From Microbacterium sp. EST19A (GTDB taxonomy: Bacteria; Actinomycetota; Actinomycetes; Actinomycetales; Microbacteriaceae), in the NCBI RefSeq assembly GCF_019969685.1, contig NZ_JAHXYZ010000001.1, positions 1,116,001-1,180,000 on the forward strand: 64,000 bases of DNA, read 5' to 3'. Shown piece by piece: positions 1-7,405 of this stretch (positions are counted from its first letter, which is position 1; each line of letters opens with the position of its first letter). A model generated the notes under the pieces. The model saw nothing but the letters and a program-made list of their open reading frames with translations. It was not told the origin of the DNA and searched no databases. Both the position numbers and the translations under genes were made by a program.

Positions 1-1
1 C

Positions 2-373
2 GAGGCACTCGTCGAGATCGGCACGTCGCCCGTCGTCACCGACAACGGGCTGCTGCTCTTCCTCACGAACGGCGCCACCCGCGTCGTGCACGACGACGGC
101 TCGGTCGACGTCGACTACCGCTGCGGGCAGATCGCGATCGACCCGGATGAGCCGACGAAAGTCATCGCGCGTCTGCAGGAGCCGTGGCTGCGGCCGCAGA
201 CCTTCGAGGACATGCACGGCCTGGTCTCGAACGTCACCTTCGTGGAAGGGCTCGTGAAGTTCCAGGACAAGTGGTTCGCGTACTACGGACAATCCGACAC
301 GACGCTCGCCGTCGCGATCCACGACCCGGCCGAGCCGTGGGGCCGCGCGCTGCGCGACTCCGAGACCGCCTGA
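2..373 (+). CDS. GH130 family glycoside phosphorylase, 3' end only
   Basis: Only the last ~123 codons are in the window; the frame is open from base 2 to the TGA at 371-373. The visible part has the C-terminal signature of GH130 beta-mannoside phosphorylases/hydrolases: IGTSPVVTDNGLLLF, the ID.DEPTKVIARL.EP strand, a LVSNVTF segment and the closing YYGQSDTTLAVA blade of the five-bladed propeller. Family members phosphorolyse beta-1,2- or beta-1,4-mannosides in the cytoplasm. The catalytic Asp lies upstream and cannot be seen, so substrate is unknown. A strong hairpin directly after the stop suggests this is the last gene of its unit. Confidence 0.8.
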   Translation, partial: EALVEIGTSPVVTDNGLLLFLTNGATRVVHDDGSVDVDYRCGQIAIDPDEPTKVIARLQEPWLRPQTFEDMHGLVSNVTFVEGLVKFQDKWFAYYGQSDTTLAVAIHDPAEPWGRALRDSETA

Positions 374-375
374 TC

Positions 376-401
376 TCCGGGGCCCGACTGTGGGCCCCGG
401 A
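376..401 (+). terminator. Hairpin terminator after GH130 gene
   Basis: Perfect 10-bp stem TCCGGGGCCC / GGGCCCCGGA with loop GACTGT, starting 3 bases after the GH130 stop. No T-tract follows, as is common in high-GC actinobacteria. Confidence 0.7.
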
Positions 402-417
402 CTCCACCCCCAATCCC

Positions 418-499
418 GACGAATCACGGAGACCAGGACGGATCGCGGAGGAATCCCCGTCGTTTTCTCCGCGATTCGTCATCCGCTCCGCGATTCGTC
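418..499. repeat. Four-copy 14-mer array with dyad symmetry (REP-like or operator)
   Basis: Four copies of a 14-mer lie between the GH130 gene and the next start. CTCCGCGATTCGTC occurs exactly at 467-480 and 486-499. Its inverse occurs at 418-431 (GACGAATCACGGAG) and 437-450 (GACGGATCGCGGAG), each with one mismatch. The two copies within each orientation are 19 bp apart, and all four are symmetric about position 458.5. This could be a REP/BIME-like intergenic element, a multi-site operator for the Tat-protein gene at 558, or a folded RNA. Confidence 0.7.
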
Positions 500-557
500 G
501 CCCCTAGACCCCATCCGACCACCCCCCGATCCACTGACAGCACGAAGAAGTGACGAC

Positions 558-2588
558 ATGGACACCTCACGACGCTCATTCCTGACACTCGCGGCGACGG
601 CATCCGCTCTCGCCCTCCTCCCGACGGATGCCGCCTTCGGCTCGGCGCACGCCGCGCCCGGCGTCGCGGGTGCGCTCCCGCTGGAGGCCGCACGCCGACC
701 TCGGCTGACGAATCTCGCGCACCTGCGGTTCCTCCTCGCGGAGGTGCCGGTGACGCCGAGCGACGCCCACACGACCTACGGCATCGACGTGCGGCCGATC
801 GTCCGCGCGCCCTGGACCTATGCCGACACCGACGGGGCCGGCGGCTATCGTCCGGTCGGCGGCGGCACGCGCGACGCGGTCACCGGGTACTGGACGCAGG
901 GCGCGTACAACGCCGACGACATCGCGCGCGCGGCGATCGTGTTCCTGCGCGATTGGAAGGCGACCGGCGACGCGCAGACCGCCGACGAAGCGCGCGACGT
1001 GCTGCGATCGCTCGCGTTCCTGCAGACGACCACCGGGCCGAACGCCGGTCGCGTGGTGCTGTGGCAGCAGGAGGACGGCACACTGAACCCCAGCGCGATC
1101 CCCGTCGAGCTGCCCGATCCGTCAGACTCGGCCGAGTCGTACTGGCTCGCCCGTTCGGTGTGGGCGTTCGGTGAGGGCTATGCCGCCTTCCGCGATGTCG
1201 ACGCCGACTTCGCGGCCTTCCTGCTCGCCCGCCTGCACCTGTGCCTCGACGCCCTCGGCCGCGAGTCGCTGTCACGTGCGGGGCAGTGGGTGAAGAGCGA
1301 CGGCCGGAAGCTGCCGGCATGGCTGATCGCCGGAGGAGCGGATGCCACGGCCGAGGCCATGCTCGGCCTCGCAGCCGCGTCCGAAGCCGGCGACGGCCGC
1401 AGCCGCAAGGCGCTGCAGACCTACGGCGAAGGGGTGGTCGCGATGGCCGCGGACCCGTCGAAGGGCTGGCCGTTCGGCGCGGTCCTGCCGTGGACGGGCT
1501 CGCTCGGGTTCTGGCACGCGTGGGGCGCCGCCGCTCCGGAGGCGCTGGCGCGTGGTGGCGCCGTGTTGCGCCGACGCGACTGGACCGCCGCCGCCCTGGC
1601 GGATGCCGGACGCTTCACGCCGCAGGTGCTCGCCTCCGGTGGTCCGCACAACGCGTGGGCGCCCCTCCCCGCCGAGGCGCAGATCGCCTACGGTGCGCAC
1701 GGTCGCGTCGCGGGCGCGGTCGCCGCGGGCGGCGAAGGCCACCGCGTGCTCGCCGGCCTCGCCGCCGGCTGGTTCTTCGGCGCGAACACCGCCGGCCTCC
1801 CGGTGTACGACCCGGCCACCGGCGTCACCTTCGACGGCGTGGAGACCGACGGACGCGTGAACCGGAATTCCGGCGCCGAGTCGACGATCCACGGACTGCT
1901 CACGATGCAGCTGCTCGACGCCGACCGGGGGATCGCCGAGCTGGCGACCTCGATCACCGGGCTGCGCTCGTTCTCGGGGCTGCGCGTGCTCGAGGCCGAG
2001 ACCGCGCGACTCTCGCCCGGCGCGGTCGTCGAGACTCCCGACACCGGCGCCTGGATCGGCGAGGGCAACCTTTCCGGCGCCTCCTTCGTGCGCCTGGCCC
2101 GCGGGGAGTGGGCCGAATTCGACGTGACCGAGGCCGGCGGCATCCTGCACGGTCTCGTCTGGCGGCAGGCGGCGGAGGTCGGCGACGCGGTGTGGGAGGT
2201 GTTCAAGGGTCGACGCAAGCTCTGGAGCACGAAGACTCCGGCCGGCGGCACGGGCGACCGCGGCCTGACCGAGGCGGACGGGATGCTGGTGCCCCAGCTG
2301 CTCGGCGGCGATCTTCCGGATGCCGCGGTGACCGTGCGCTGCACGAGTCGCGGCGACGTGCGGCTCGATGCCCTGGTGATCCAGCCGAAGGTCGTGAACG
2401 CGGTCTACGCGACGACGTCGGGGTCGGCCGTGCTCTACGCCAACGGCGCCCGGCACGACGAGCGGGTCGCGGCGCTCGCGCCCGGTTCCGGTCGGTCGTA
2501 CGACGCCGACGGCTCGTCGCGCGGCCAGGCCGTGCAGGGCGGGAAAGTGCGCGTGCGCGGCGAAGGGTTCACCATCACGCGGGCGTGA
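558..2588 (+). CDS. Tat-exported putative six-hairpin carbohydrate-active protein
   Basis: A 676-residue protein. The ATG at 558 is chosen because it gives a clean Tat signal (RRSFL at residues 5-9, hydrophobic stretch, AHA processing region); longer in-frame starts would cross the repeat array at 418-499. Residues ~45-430 are rich in paired helices and aromatic residues (YWLARSVWAFGEGYA, GGPHNAWAPLPAEAQIAYG, RNSGAESTIHGLL), which resembles the (alpha/alpha)6 barrel of glycosidases such as GH9/GH88-type folds. The last ~200 residues look like a beta-sandwich, possibly a carbohydrate-binding module. I do not recognise the exact family or its catalytic residues. Its position after a GH130 gene supports a role in glycan processing outside the membrane. 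Confidence 0.6.
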   Translation: MDTSRRSFLTLAATASALALLPTDAAFGSAHAAPGVAGALPLEAARRPRLTNLAHLRFLLAEVPVTPSDAHTTYGIDVRPIVRAPWTYADTDGAGGYRPVGGGTRDAVTGYWTQGAYNADDIARAAIVFLRDWKATGDAQTADEARDVLRSLAFLQTTTGPNAGRVVLWQQEDGTLNPSAIPVELPDPSDSAESYWLARSVWAFGEGYAAFRDVDADFAAFLLARLHLCLDALGRESLSRAGQWVKSDGRKLPAWLIAGGADATAEAMLGLAAASEAGDGRSRKALQTYGEGVVAMAADPSKGWPFGAVLPWTGSLGFWHAWGAAAPEALARGGAVLRRRDWTAAALADAGRFTPQVLASGGPHNAWAPLPAEAQIAYGAHGRVAGAVAAGGEGHRVLAGLAAGWFFGANTAGLPVYDPATGVTFDGVETDGRVNRNSGAESTIHGLLTMQLLDADRGIAELATSITGLRSFSGLRVLEAETARLSPGAVVETPDTGAWIGEGNLSGASFVRLARGEWAEFDVTEAGGILHGLVWRQAAEVGDAVWEVFKGRRKLWSTKTPAGGTGDRGLTEADGMLVPQLLGGDLPDAAVTVRCTSRGDVRLDALVIQPKVVNAVYATTSGSAVLYANGARHDERVAALAPGSGRSYDADGSSRGQAVQGGKVRVRGEGFTITRA

Positions 2589-2619
2589 CAGGCTCCGCTG
2601 ATCGTGACAGCCTGACAGT

Positions 2620-3276
2620 GTGCCCACGATCGATCCGCTGCCCGACCGCCCCGCCCCCGACAACCCCACCGGGAAGCTCGTGCTCCTGCGCCACGGCGAG
2701 ACGGAGTGGTCGAGAGCGGGGCTGCACACCGGATTGACGGATGTCCCGCTGACACCTCGCGGCGAGGATCTCGCCCGGGGTGCCGGCGAACTGGTCGCCG
2801 ACTACGACTTCTCGCTCGTGCTGACCTCGCCGCTGCAGCGCGCCCGGCGCACCGCAGAGCTCGCGGGGCTCCACGCCGACGTGGATCCGCTTCTCGTCGA
2901 GTGGGATTACGGCGGATACGAAGGCCGCAGCACGAAGGACATCCGCGCGGAGCTCGGCTACGACTGGAGCGCCTTCACCCACGGCGTCATCCGGGGCAAG
3001 ACCCCGGGAGAGACGGTGGAGGAAGTGGCCGCGCGGGCCTCACGAGTGCTGACGCGCGTGCTCCCCGCCCTGGTCGACGGAGATGTGGCGCTGGTCGCGC
3101 ACGGCCATTTCCTGCGCATCCTGACGGCCGTGTTCCTGCGGCAGGCTCCGCGATTCGGCGCGCAGATCAGCTTGGACGCGGGATCGGTGTCGGTTCTCAG
3201 CTACTACCGCGAGCAGCCGGCCATCCTCTCGTGGAACTACGGCCGCGAGCTGCCTCTGGCCCCGTCGGAGTCCTGA
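2620..3276 (+). CDS. Histidine phosphatase family protein (phosphoglycerate mutase-like)
   Basis: A 218-residue cytoplasmic phosphatase/mutase starting at GTG 2620, 31 bases after the previous stop. The phosphate-accepting signature LLRHGETEW places the nucleophilic His at residue 25, with a second catalytic His in LVAHGHFLRIL near residue 161 and an acidic EWDYGGYEG segment between them. Arg residues expected around the phosphate pocket are present (RARRTAE). The family includes phosphoglycerate mutases, sugar-phosphate phosphatases and nucleotide phosphatases, so the substrate cannot be read from sequence. The gene ends at a strong bidirectional terminator. Confidence 0.85.
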   Translation: MPTIDPLPDRPAPDNPTGKLVLLRHGETEWSRAGLHTGLTDVPLTPRGEDLARGAGELVADYDFSLVLTSPLQRARRTAELAGLHADVDPLLVEWDYGGYEGRSTKDIRAELGYDWSAFTHGVIRGKTPGETVEEVAARASRVLTRVLPALVDGDVALVAHGHFLRILTAVFLRQAPRFGAQISLDAGSVSVLSYYREQPAILSWNYGRELPLAPSES

Positions 3277-3289
3277 CCCCGGCACGCAG

Positions 3290-3322
3290 AAGACCCCCGC
3301 AGCTGTCGGCTGCGGGGGTCTT
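3290..3322. terminator. Bidirectional terminator
   Basis: Perfect 14-bp stem AAGACCCCCGCAGC / GCTGCGGGGGTCTT with a 5-base loop TGTCG, between convergent genes. The A/T ends serve as U-tracts in both directions. Confidence 0.9.
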
Positions 3323-3342
3323 CGTCCGGCGGGTGAGTGGAC

Positions 3343-3723
3343 TCAGGCGATGCGCGAGCGGTCGTAGGTCGCGGAGCCGAAGCCGAGGATGAGGTATCCG
3401 ATGATCGAGAGCAGCCACAGCAGGAAGACGGAGAACACCGTGTCCTTGCCGAAGGCCTTGCCCACGCGCAGGGCGACGATGATGTGCATGATGATGTTGA
3501 CGATGGGGATGAGGTAGAGCAGTCCCAGCCACATCGAGAAGCCGGCGATCTTGACGAGCACGAAGACGTTCACGATCGGGATGATCGCGAGCCATCCGGG
3601 CTCACCGGCCTTGGCGAAGACCTTCCAGAGGGCGATCGCGAGGATGATGTAGATGATGAAGCTGATGACGCCGGAGACGCCGTAAAGCGCGGTCAGGTCG
3701 GTCTGAGTGGTGATGGAGTCCAT
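3343..3723 (-). CDS. DUF5684-like four-helix membrane protein
   Basis: A 126-residue protein whose ATG at 3723 opens MDSITTQTDLTALYG, followed by about four membrane segments (ISFIIYIILAIALW, WLAIIPIVNVFVLVKI, WLGLLYLIPIVNIIMHIIVAL, VFLLWLLSIIGYLILGFG). The internal repeat IIPIVNVFVLVKIAG / LIPIVNIIMHIIVALRVG is typical of DUF5684 proteins, sometimes annotated as signal-peptidase-I-associated; function is unknown. It runs convergently with the histidine phosphatase and divergently from the regulator/catalase pair. Starts further upstream would extend into the neighbouring regulator gene and are rejected. Confidence 0.7.
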   Translation of the reverse strand: MDSITTQTDLTALYGVSGVISFIIYIILAIALWKVFAKAGEPGWLAIIPIVNVFVLVKIAGFSMWLGLLYLIPIVNIIMHIIVALRVGKAFGKDTVFSVFLLWLLSIIGYLILGFGSATYDRSRIA

Positions 3724-3783
3724 AGCTGATACATATACCTGAAAGTTTGCTGGGAGGCTAGCTCCGATATACCAGCATCCTTC

Positions 3784-3800
3784 TTTTGAATGATTCAAAA
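3784..3800. promoter_or_regulatory. PerR/Fur-type operator upstream of regulator-catalase pair
   Basis: Perfect inverted repeat TTTTGAAT-G-ATTCAAAA with 8-bp arms around one base. This has the 7-1-7 architecture of PerR/FurA boxes. It lies 20 bp before the ATG at 3820, between a TATACC element (3766-3771) and the start codon, so it is well placed to block transcription of the Fur-family gene and the catalase behind it. Confidence 0.8.
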
Positions 3801-3819
3801 GACGTGTAGGGTCGAGGAC

Positions 3820-4242
3820 ATGGAGACAGCACTCGACTCGGCGCTTCGCGACGCCGGACTGAGGGCGACCGCGGGCCGCGTCGCCGTTCTCGAGGCGCTG
3901 GACTCCATGGCCCATTCGGATGCCGAGCGGCTCTACCGCGCGGTGTGCGACGTGCTCCCGACGACGTCGATCCAGTCGGTGCACAACATCCTCGCGGACC
4001 TGACGACGGCGGGACTCATCCGCCGGATCGAACCGGCAGGCTCCGCAGCCCTCTATGAGCGGCGCATCGGCGACAACCATCACCATGTCGTCTGCACCCG
4101 ATGCGGTGCGGTCGGCGATGTGGACTGCGTCGTCGGCGAGGCGCCGTGCCTCACCCCGTCCTCGGCCGGGGGTTTCACCGTCCAGACAGCCGAAGTCACC
4201 TTCTGGGGCCTCTGCCCCAGCTGCCAGAACGCCGCGCAGTAG
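3820..4242 (+). CDS. Fur-family peroxide regulator (PerR/CatR-like)
   Basis: A 140-residue metalloregulator with an N-terminal winged helix ([35 protein letters not shown]) and a C-terminal metal domain. HHH at 87-89, C92/C95 and C132/C135 fit the regulatory and structural zinc sites. Counting from the His cluster, Asp100 falls where Bacillus PerR has its oxidation-directing Asp104, which favours PerR over iron-sensing Fur (Glu). The start at 3820 is preferred over 3790 because 3790 lies inside the operator. It precedes a catalase by 68 bp, as in furA-kat and catR-catA pairs, so peroxide-released autorepression is expected. Confidence 0.87.
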   Translation: METALDSALRDAGLRATAGRVAVLEALDSMAHSDAERLYRAVCDVLPTTSIQSVHNILADLTTAGLIRRIEPAGSAALYERRIGDNHHHVVCTRCGAVGDVDCVVGEAPCLTPSSAGGFTVQTAEVTFWGLCPSCQNAAQ

Positions 4243-4310
4243 CGAGACGCGTCCGCCTGCCCACCCGGGCAGGGGTATTCGTCGCGCCTGCGCCGAGAAG
4301 GAGAAGAACC

Positions 4311-5762
4311 ATGACGAAACCTGCCACCACCACCCAGACCGGCACGCCGGCCCCGAGCGACGCCCACTCGCTCACCGTCGGCGCCGACGGCCCCACCGTC
4401 CTGCACGACCGCTACCTCGTCGAGAAGCTCGCCTCGTTCAACCGGGAGCGCGTGCCGGAGCGCAACCCGCACGCCAAGGGCGGCGGCGCGTTCGGCGAGT
4501 TCGTGGTGACCGAAGACGTCTCGGCGTACACGCGGGCGGCCGCGTTCCAGCCCGGCGCCACGAGCGAGACGCTGATCCGCTTCTCGTCGGTCGCCGGCGA
4601 GCAGGGATCCCCCGACACCTGGCGCGATGTGCGCGGCTTCTCGCTGCGCTTCTACACGACCGAGGGCAACCTCGACATCGTCGGCAACAACACCCCCACC
4701 TTCTTCCTGCGCGACGCGATGAAGTTCCCCGACTTCATCCACTCGCAGAAGCGTCTCGGCGACTCGGGCCTGCGCGACGCCGACATGCAGTGGGACTTCT
4801 GGACCCTCTCCCCCGAGACCGCGCACCAGGTCACCTACCTGATGGGCGACCGCGGCCTGCCCCGCAGCTGGCGGCACATGAACGGCTACGGCTCGCACAC
4901 CTATCAGTGGGTCAACGCCGCCGGTGAGCGCTTCTGGGTGCAGTACCACTTCCTCTCCCAGCAGGGCGTCGAGGCGATGGGTGCGGCCGAGGCCGAGCAG
5001 CTGGCCGGATCGGATGCCGACTTCTACCGCCGCGACCTCTTCGACGCGATCACGCGCGGCGAGCACCCCTCGTGGGACGTCTACGTGCAGGTCATGCCCT
5101 ACGAGGAGGCGAAGGAGTACCGCTTCAACCCGTTCGACCTCACCAAGACGTGGTCGAAGAAGGACTACCCGCGCATCAAGGTCGGCACCTTCACGCTGAA
5201 CCGCAACCCGCAGAACTTCTTCGCCGAGATCGAGCAGGCGGCGTTCTCGCCGGGCAACCAGGTTCCCGGCACCGGCATCTCGCCCGACAAGATGCTCATG
5301 GCCCGGGTGTTCGCGTACTCCGACGCCCAGCGGTACCGCATCGGCGCGAACTACAACCAGCTGCCGGTCAACCAGCCGCACGCGGCCGAGGTGCGCAACT
5401 ACATGCACGAGGGCCAGATGCGGTACCAGTCCAACGACGCCGCGCACCGCACCTACACGCCGAACTCCTACGGCGCACCGGGTGGGCCCGAGGCCGACCC
5501 GCAGGCCGGCGTCGAGGCGAGCTGGGAGACCGACGGCGATCTCATGCGCGCCGCCGCGACCCTGCACATCGACGACGACGACTTCGGTCAGGCCGGCACC
5601 CTGTATCGCACGGTCTTCGACGACGAGCAGCGCGCCCGCTTCCTCGAGACCCTCACCGGTCAGGGTCGCGGGATCACGGTCGACGTCATCCGCGAGAACT
5701 TCTTCCAGTACTGGACGAACGTGGATGCCGCGCTCGGCGAGGCGCTGCGCCGTATCGTCTGA
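4311..5762 (+). CDS. katA: Monofunctional heme catalase
   Basis: A 483-residue catalase that dismutates hydrogen peroxide in the cytoplasm; the length fits small-subunit (clade 3) enzymes. The distal His54 sits in [13 protein letters not shown], the distal Asn127 in [13 protein letters not shown], and the proximal heme-ligating Tyr (about residue 336) in [16 protein letters not shown] strong ribosome site AAGGAGAAG precedes ATG 4311. The gene directly follows the PerR-type regulator and shares its operator region, so co-transcription and peroxide induction are likely. A perfect hairpin terminator follows. katA is used as a family name; orthology was not tested. Confidence 0.95.
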   Translation: MTKPATTTQTGTPAPSDAHSLTVGADGPTVLHDRYLVEKLASFNRERVPERNPHAKGGGAFGEFVVTEDVSAYTRAAAFQPGATSETLIRFSSVAGEQGSPDTWRDVRGFSLRFYTTEGNLDIVGNNTPTFFLRDAMKFPDFIHSQKRLGDSGLRDADMQWDFWTLSPETAHQVTYLMGDRGLPRSWRHMNGYGSHTYQWVNAAGERFWVQYHFLSQQGVEAMGAAEAEQLAGSDADFYRRDLFDAITRGEHPSWDVYVQVMPYEEAKEYRFNPFDLTKTWSKKDYPRIKVGTFTLNRNPQNFFAEIEQAAFSPGNQVPGTGISPDKMLMARVFAYSDAQRYRIGANYNQLPVNQPHAAEVRNYMHEGQMRYQSNDAAHRTYTPNSYGAPGGPEADPQAGVEASWETDGDLMRAAATLHIDDDDFGQAGTLYRTVFDDEQRARFLETLTGQGRGITVDVIRENFFQYWTNVDAALGEALRRIV

Positions 5763-5771
5763 ATCGACTGA

Positions 5772-5812
5772 GGATGCTGTGCGGCGGGGTTCGGCCCTGC
5801 CGCACAGCATCC
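5772..5812 (+). terminator. Terminator after catalase
   Basis: Perfect 14-bp stem GGATGCTGTGCGGC / GCCGCACAGCATCC around an inner GGGG..CCCT segment, 10 bases after the catalase stop. Confidence 0.85.
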
Positions 5813-5825
5813 GCTGTTCTCTCCG

Positions 5826-5906
5826 CACGACATGAAGGAGATCTCACGTTCTGCAGGACCGCATCCCACGGATGTCCCTTCATAACGTGAGATCTCCTTC
5901 GTCGTG
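5826..5906. repeat. 81-bp inverted repeat between convergent genes
   Basis: Arms GAAGGAGATCTCACGTT (5834-5850) and AACGTGAGATCTCCTTC (5884-5900) are perfect 17-bp complements. They are extended by CACGAC (5826-5831) and GTCGTG (5901-5906) with a 2-base AT bulge. The 33-bp centre has a weaker ATCC/GGAT pairing. It lies beyond the catalase terminator and before the PIN toxin stop. It could be a second terminator for the minus-strand pair, a MITE/REP-like element or a structured RNA. Confidence 0.75.
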
Positions 5907-5921
5907 CTCGGCCCGGGATGC

Positions 5922-6344
5922 TCAGCCGGCCAGCTCGTCCGGGTAGACGATGTCGATCTCGGCGATGGTCTTCGGGAAGTCTTTGCGGTTGTTCGTGAGG
6001 AAGCGATCGGCTCCGGCCGCGACGGCGGTCGCCAGGTGTGCGGCATCCGCGGCGCGAAGCCCGTAGGCGACCGCAAGCGCCAGAGCCAGCCGTCCCGTCG
6101 CCGCATCGAGCGGCCGGAGATCGAGCCGACTGAGCAGGCTGAGAAGCGCTGCCGCCTCTTCGGAGTCCGGATCGTCGCGCAGCGGCTTCGCGAGCACCTC
6201 TGTCAGTAGGAGCAGGGAGCCGACGGCATGCACAGCCGCGAGTTCTGTCGATCCCGCCTCGAGGAGAGCGGCGACACGCGCGCCGAGGGGATGCCCGTCG
6301 ACCGCCGCGTAGATCAGCACATCGGCATCGAAGGCCGTGATCAC
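5922..6344 (-). CDS. PIN-domain toxin (VapC-like ribonuclease)
   Basis: A 140-residue PIN-domain protein starting at GTG 6344. Acidic metal-binding positions typical of VapC-type endoribonucleases are present: D6/D8 in TAFDADVLIYAA, E in LLLLTEVLAKPL, D in LRAADAAHLATAV, and a late D in NNRKDFP. Such toxins cleave tRNA or rRNA when free of antitoxin. Its start overlaps the antitoxin stop by 4 bases (GTGA), the classical translationally coupled arrangement. RNA target unknown. Confidence 0.87.
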   Translation of the reverse strand: MITAFDADVLIYAAVDGHPLGARVAALLEAGSTELAAVHAVGSLLLLTEVLAKPLRDDPDSEEAAALLSLLSRLDLRPLDAATGRLALALAVAYGLRAADAAHLATAVAAGADRFLTNNRKDFPKTIAEIDIVYPDELAG

Positions 6345-6628
6345 CGCGCGGCTCGATCTGAGCGAACGGATTCGATGAGCTCATCCGCGCGCTCGATGGT
6401 CATCGCCGGCGGCTTCAGAGGTTCGTCGCGGGCTCGGGTGAGAAGGGTCTCGATCTGGTCGGCTGCTCTCCAGGCCGCCGTCGCCCTTCGTGCGGCCAGC
6501 ACGTCTGGCCGGACGAGCACCGCGACCACCCGACCGTGCCGCGTTATCGAGACCTCTTCACCCGCCTCGACGCGGTCGAGCTGCGTCGGCAGGCTCTGGC
6601 GAGCGGCGCTTGCGGAGATGATCGACAT
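6341..6628 (-). CDS. Phd/YefM-type antitoxin for the PIN toxin
   Basis: A 95-residue protein: the N-terminus SIISASAARQSLPTQLDRVEAGEEVSI and following ITRHGRVVAVLVRPD form a Phd/YefM DNA-binding fold, and a helical acidic tail probably wraps the toxin. ATG 6628 is chosen because the upstream extension would translate through an array of three TTGTAC repeats that looks like the pair's own operator. No clear ribosome site precedes it, so the transcript may be leaderless or nearly so. A Phd-type antitoxin with a PIN toxin is a less usual pairing than VapB-VapC. Confidence 0.85.
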   Translation of the reverse strand: MSIISASAARQSLPTQLDRVEAGEEVSITRHGRVVAVLVRPDVLAARRATAAWRAADQIETLLTRARDEPLKPPAMTIERADELIESVRSDRAAR

Positions 6629-6635
6629 AGATGGA

Positions 6636-6661
6636 TTGTACGCTCTTGTACATCCTTGTAC
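6636..6661. promoter_or_regulatory. Triple TTGTAC direct repeat, probable antitoxin operator
   Basis: TTGTAC occurs at 6636, 6646 and 6656 with an exact 10-bp period, one helical turn. The array starts 7 bp upstream of the antitoxin ATG on the minus strand, a fitting place for cooperative autorepression by a toxin-antitoxin complex. Confidence 0.65.
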
Positions 6662-6676
6662 TTCGAGGACTTCAGA

Positions 6677-6694
6677 CGGCATACCGGTATGCCG
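6677..6694. promoter_or_regulatory. 18-bp perfect palindrome between antitoxin and divergent gene
   Basis: CGGCATACCGGTATGCCG is a perfect 18-bp palindrome 16 bp beyond the TTGTAC array and 35 bp before the plus-strand start at 6730. It may be an operator or part of the divergent promoter region; no loop remains for a normal hairpin. Confidence 0.5.
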
Positions 6695-6729
6695 CCTCCG
6701 GTCGGAATCCCGCGCAGTACCGTGGCGGA

Positions 6730-7326
6730 ATGCCTCTGTTCTCTCGCAGACGAAAGCGCTCCAGCCACGCGGTCACGATCCATTTCGCACAGCCGATGTC
6801 GCCGCGTGTGCGGCACGCGCAGGAGGTCGGAATCGTCGGGACCCTGCTGCCCCAGCTCGACGCGTCCGCGGTGATTCACGGCGGCGGTACCGCGCTTTCG
6901 GCCGAGGGCGAGCCCGTGGCAGCAGACATCGAGCTCACCGTGACGGCGGCCGACATCGAGCGCGTGACCATCGAGCTCCTCGGCGTGCTCGAGAGCAACG
7001 GCATCGCGCGCGGCTCGTGGGTCGCGGTCGACGGGCAGAAGCATCCGGTCGGCTCGACCGAGTTCGTACTGCTCCGCACGCACCTCCGCGACGCGGCATC
7101 CGAGGACCTGACCGGTGTGACCATCGCCCTACAGGCCGCCCTCGGATCCGGGGCGATCGGCTGGCACGACGAGACCTACGTCGGCGCGAATGGGCCGGTC
7201 TACGTGTTCAGCGGGTCGTCGGCCGAGAGCATCCTCGCGGCCCTACGACCGACGCTTCCGCTGCACTCGTCGCTCAGCGCGGCGGAACTCGCCTCCGTGA
7301 CGGCGGGGGCCGCCGAATCCGGCTGA
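6730..7326 (+). CDS. Hypothetical protein
   Basis: A 198-residue protein I do not recognise. The start at ATG 6730 follows GGCGGA and avoids translating the palindrome upstream. The N-terminus is basic (FSRRRKRSS) without a signal peptide. The body is a soluble alpha/beta sequence with alternating strands (IELTVTAADIERVTIELLGVLESN, GSTEFVLLRTHLRD, DLTGVTIALQAALG, GPVYVFSG). No cysteines, metal motifs or membrane segments stand out. It diverges from the toxin-antitoxin pair; the next gene starts 79 bp downstream on the same strand. Confidence 0.5.
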   Translation: MPLFSRRRKRSSHAVTIHFAQPMSPRVRHAQEVGIVGTLLPQLDASAVIHGGGTALSAEGEPVAADIELTVTAADIERVTIELLGVLESNGIARGSWVAVDGQKHPVGSTEFVLLRTHLRDAASEDLTGVTIALQAALGSGAIGWHDETYVGANGPVYVFSGSSAESILAALRPTLPLHSSLSAAELASVTAGAAESG

Positions 7327-7405
7327 AGGCGGTGCAGGTCAACCGGTCACGGTCGCGAACAACAGCTCCCTCGCTTCACGCCCCGACCCTACCGGTGGGG
7401 CCAGA

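Noticed and set aside
390..557. Longer start for the Tat-exported protein
   Set aside because: It would translate the four-copy repeat array and bury the Tat signal inside the protein.
1241..2737. Long arginine-rich open frames in alternative frames and antisense, here and throughout
   Set aside because: They are shadows of high-GC coding sequence with Arg/Ala/Pro-rich, low-complexity translations and no recognisable domains.
3724..4086. N-terminal extension of the DUF5684-like protein
   Set aside because: It is the antisense of the Fur-family gene; the internal ATG at 3723 gives a normal family start.
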